Assembly: GCA_937920235.1 (NCBI GenBank)
Contig: CALGUK010000041.1
Location: forward strand, 1 to 8,814
From: an uncultured Clostridia bacterium
GTDB lineage: Bacteria > Bacillota > Clostridia > Oscillospirales > Acutalibacteraceae
Reading direction: 5' to 3'
DNA length: 8,814 bases
Shown: one piece after another, positions 7,759 to 8,814 of the stretch
Layout: every line of letters starts with the position of its first letter
Numbering within the stretch: the stretch's first letter is position 1
The notes under the pieces: model-generated
Told to the model about the DNA's origin: nothing
Database searches by the model: none
Seen by the model: only the letters and a program-made list of their open reading frames with translations
Program-made: the position numbers and the translations under genes

Positions 7759-7787
7759 ATTATATCACAAAAACATCTTTTTTTCAA
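7759..7787 (-). promoter_or_regulatory. Promoter of the dockerin protein gene
   Basis: On the reverse strand, TTGAAA (7787-7782), a 17-base spacer and TATAAT (7764-7759) are present. TGA immediately precedes the -10, giving an extended -10. The start would fall near 7752, leaving a leader of about 25 bases with GAGGTG at 7737-7732. The gene therefore has its own promoter inside the tRNA-fragment boundaries. Confidence 0.8.
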
Positions 7788-7817
7788 CAAGCAGTAGACA
7801 AGAAATGGGCTCTAAAA

Positions 7818-7904
7818 TTAATAATTTATAAACAAATAGTCTATTATTACAAAAGCAATACCTAACCCAATACCGATTTTTTTACCTAACAAAGATATTT
7901 TCAA
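7818..7904 (-). pseudogene. Possible 28-codon hydrophobic remnant or micropeptide frame
   Basis: A short open stretch starts at TTG (7904) and would read KISLLGKKIGIGLGIAFVII then DYLFINY and stop. It has a basic stretch followed by one hydrophobic segment, as in a membrane anchor or a protein C-terminus. There is no ribosome binding site, and an in-frame stop lies just upstream, close to the tRNA fragment. It could be the tail of a gene cut off at the boundary, or chance in AT-rich DNA. Confidence 0.2.
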
Positions 7905-7913
7905 TTAAACCCG

Positions 7914-7945
7914 GGTCGCGTGTTCGAGTCACGTTTCCAGCTCCA
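7914..7945 (+). other. tRNA 3'-end fragment, right copy (probable attachment-site scar)
   Basis: It reads as variable loop GGTC, T-stem GCGTG/CACGT fully paired (one G-U), T-loop TTCGAGT, acceptor strand TTCCAGC, discriminator T and CCA. The upstream 45 bases contain no matching GCTGGAA, anticodon arm or D-arm, so it is a fragment. It is in the same orientation as the left copy, 5.47 kb away. Its T-stem is intact while the left copy's is damaged, so this is the less eroded copy. Confidence 0.78.
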
Positions 7946-7950
7946 GAAGC

Positions 7951-7966
7951 GGCAACGTTTGTTGCC
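7951..7966. other. Short perfect hairpin after the right tRNA fragment
   Basis: GGCAAC and GTTGCC pair around a GTTT loop, five bases after the tRNA fragment. There is no T run, so it is a poor terminator. It occupies the same position as the terminator hairpin after the left copy. Confidence 0.45.
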
Positions 7967-7970
7967 TAAA

Positions 7971-8067
7971 AGAATAAAGAATAGAGAATAAATGATAAAT
8001 AATAAACAGCTTCGCTTACCGCCGCTTTTGTATTTTTCTTTATTCTCTATTCTTTATTATTTATTCT
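7971..8067. repeat. Inverted heptamer-array element (MITE-like or palindromic repeat)
   Basis: The left arm is five heptads (7971-8005): AGAATAA, AGAATAG, AGAATAA, ATGATAA, ATAATAA. The right arm (8033-8067) reads TTTTTCT, TTATTCT, CTATTCT, TTATTAT, TTATTCT, the reverse complement with the same 7-base period. Within them 7973-7992 and 8039-8058 are perfectly complementary over 20 bases. The 27-base core (8006-8032) is GC-richer and contains CGCTTACCGCCGCTT. No reading frame is present. It resembles a non-autonomous repeat element or an iteron-like site. It ends four bases before the recombinase relic. Confidence 0.6.
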
Positions 8068-8071
8068 TTAA

Positions 8072-8206
8072 AATCAAACACTCAATACAAGAATTCTGAA
8101 CAAGCTCATTGAGAAAATTGTAGTATCAGAAAAAGAAATCATAGACGGTGAGAAATACCAATGCGTGCATATATACTACAAGTTCGTGGGGTTGATGAGT
8201 ATATAA
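8072..8206 (+). pseudogene. C-terminal relic of a TnpX/TndX-type large serine recombinase
   Basis: The frame is closed by TAA at 8069-8071 and runs to TAA at 8204-8206, about 44 codons. From 8093 it reads ILNKLIEKIVVSEKEIIDG, then EKYQCVHIYYKFVGLMSI. The pattern LIxKIxVxE...DGxxxQxVxIYYKFVG is the usual C-terminus of large serine recombinases of the Tn4451/Tn5397 kind (known of the family). The catalytic N-terminal domain, zinc-ribbon and coiled-coil parts, over 400 residues, are missing. The frame is cut off by the heptamer array directly upstream, so it cannot encode a working enzyme. It is direct evidence that a mobile element once lay here. Confidence 0.75.
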
Positions 8207-8209
8207 TCA

Positions 8210-8237
8210 CCTATAATATTTATCCTTAAATACACCA
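8210..8237 (+). repeat. Outer direct repeat, right copy
   Basis: This is the counterpart of 2406-2437: CCTATAA, TATT, one mismatch, then the identical ATCCTTAAATACA (8222-8234) and CCA. It starts three bases after the recombinase relic's stop codon, where the end of a recombinase-borne element is normally found. Confidence 0.5.
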
Positions 8238-8260
8238 AAACACTCTGCCTATAACAAATG

Positions 8261-8297
8261 AATCCGTTTAACAGACTTATCTGTTAAACGGATTTTT
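8261..8297 (+). terminator. Strong hairpin terminator
   Basis: A perfect 15-bp stem (AATCCGTTTAACAGA with its complement), CTTA loop and T5 run (8293-8297) favour rightward transcription, that is, read-out from the recombinase relic side. It also lies 15 bases beyond the stop of the leftward gene at 8312 and could close that transcript, though the reverse-strand T tract is weaker. Confidence 0.8.
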
Positions 8298-8311
8298 GCA
8301 TAACTACTTTT

Positions 8312-8814
8312 TCATTCATCAACAGTATCGTTGCGTTTTGGTTTAATTTTCTTCAGCAATAAATTCACTAAATAAACTTCCCACAAAACCGGCGATAAAT
8401 ATGCTATCCATGAATTTCTTGCACTATTACGCCACTCAGGAATCGTCCAATAGTAAATGCCATCACCGCTTGGGTCAACATATTGATTCAGCTCATCATA
8501 TAACGCAGTGTTATCCTTCGCCTTATATACAGCAAACTCACTTTCATCGCTCTTTGTCTGGCGTTCATCTGTAGACCTTACAATATAAACGGAGCCATCA
8601 TATACATAAAACCACAATCGTGAGATTGGCTCCTTAATGCTTTCAAATATTCCGTCTGATTTATAACTACCAGGAATAGCAAAATAAAAAGCAAAGGATT
8701 TTTCATTTAAAATATAGAGCATTTTATAGCTTTCTTTTTCAGAAAGTTTGATTGCAGATTTATCTTTTAAAAGTCTGTCTATGCGTTCAACATCGTCCTC
8801 ATCAATATTGAAAT
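8312..8814 (-). CDS. Unrecognised protein, C-terminal 166 residues
   Basis: The frame is open from the right edge (first full codon at 8812) to a stop at 8312. An ATG at 8722 has no ribosome binding site, and the codons before it (NIDEDDVERIDRLLKDKSAI and on) look like ordinary coding sequence, so the true start is off the window. Visible parts are a charged, probably helical stretch, then a beta-rich aromatic region (SFAFYFAIPG, RLWFYVYDGSVYIVR). An acidic mixed region follows, then a Trp-rich segment (YYWTIPEWRNSARNSWIAYL) with a short hydrophobic run, and a basic tail (KKIKPKRN). I see no catalytic motif and do not recognise a family. The hydrophobic run near the end may associate with a membrane. 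The gene lies just outside the mobile-element scar. Confidence 0.7.
   Translation of the reverse strand, partial: FNIDEDDVERIDRLLKDKSAIKLSEKESYKMLYILNEKSFAFYFAIPGSYKSDGIFESIKEPISRLWFYVYDGSVYIVRSTDERQTKSDESEFAVYKAKDNTALYDELNQYVDPSGDGIYYWTIPEWRNSARNSWIAYLSPVLWEVYLVNLLLKKIKPKRNDTVDE

Noticed and set aside
7870..7945. Complete tRNA gene
   Set aside because: The T-arm and acceptor 3' strand are good, but no matching acceptor 5' strand, D-arm or anticodon arm is present in the preceding bases.
7971..8067. CRISPR array
   Set aside because: The 7-base units are contiguous, inverted between arms and without unique spacers.
8312..8722. Complete 136-aa gene starting at the ATG at 8722
   Set aside because: That ATG lacks a ribosome binding site and the same frame is open and protein-like to the window edge, so it is an internal methionine of a partial gene.

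Overview
The window is AT-rich DNA with strong AGGAGG-type ribosome binding sites and TTGACA/TATAAT-type promoters. It carries a type I dockerin, a YdjI-like SPFH protein and a relic of a TnpX/TndX-type recombinase. Together these point to a low-GC Firmicute of the class Clostridia, most likely a gut or rumen relative of Ruminococcus/Oscillospiraceae. The taxonomic call is inference from gene content.

Left part (1-2400). Two leftward genes, a four-knuckle zinc-binding protein and then an SPFH/YdjI-like protein running off the left edge, form an apparent operon. Divergent from them is a rightward pair: a 74-aa XRE-type helix-turn-helix protein, and a seven-helix membrane protein with a cytoplasmic LuxR-type DNA-binding domain. 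That pair has a very good extended -10 promoter and closes with an 11-bp-stem terminator. A cluster of GTAGCC/GGCTAC repeats and a near-palindrome in the divergent gap is a plausible operator. A membrane-anchored regulator controlling the SPFH/zinc operon is a reasonable but untested reading.

Middle (2400-7910). A single leftward gene of 1680 codons encodes a secreted protein made of tandem Ig-like modules, a BspA-type leucine-rich repeat block and a C-terminal dockerin. It has its own promoter on the right and a bidirectional terminator on the left. The 150 bases between its stop codon and the heptamer-like array at 2504-2534 hold nothing I can name.

Boundaries (2406-2534 and 7914-8237). 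The large gene is bracketed by two copies of a tRNA 3' end (variable loop to CCA, 30 of 32 identical), neither attached to a tRNA 5' half. Each is followed by a hairpin and then by AT-rich arrays with 7-bp periodicity. A second, outer pair of imperfect direct repeats lies just outside the left tRNA fragment and just after the right-hand recombinase relic. Between the right tRNA fragment and that outer repeat are an inverted heptamer array of about 97 bp and the last ~44 codons of a large serine recombinase. This looks like the scar of one or more integrative elements. The dockerin gene is the only intact gene between the boundaries, so it may be cargo.

Right edge (8261-8814). A 15-bp perfect hairpin terminator separates the scar from the 3' part of an unrecognised leftward gene that continues past the window.
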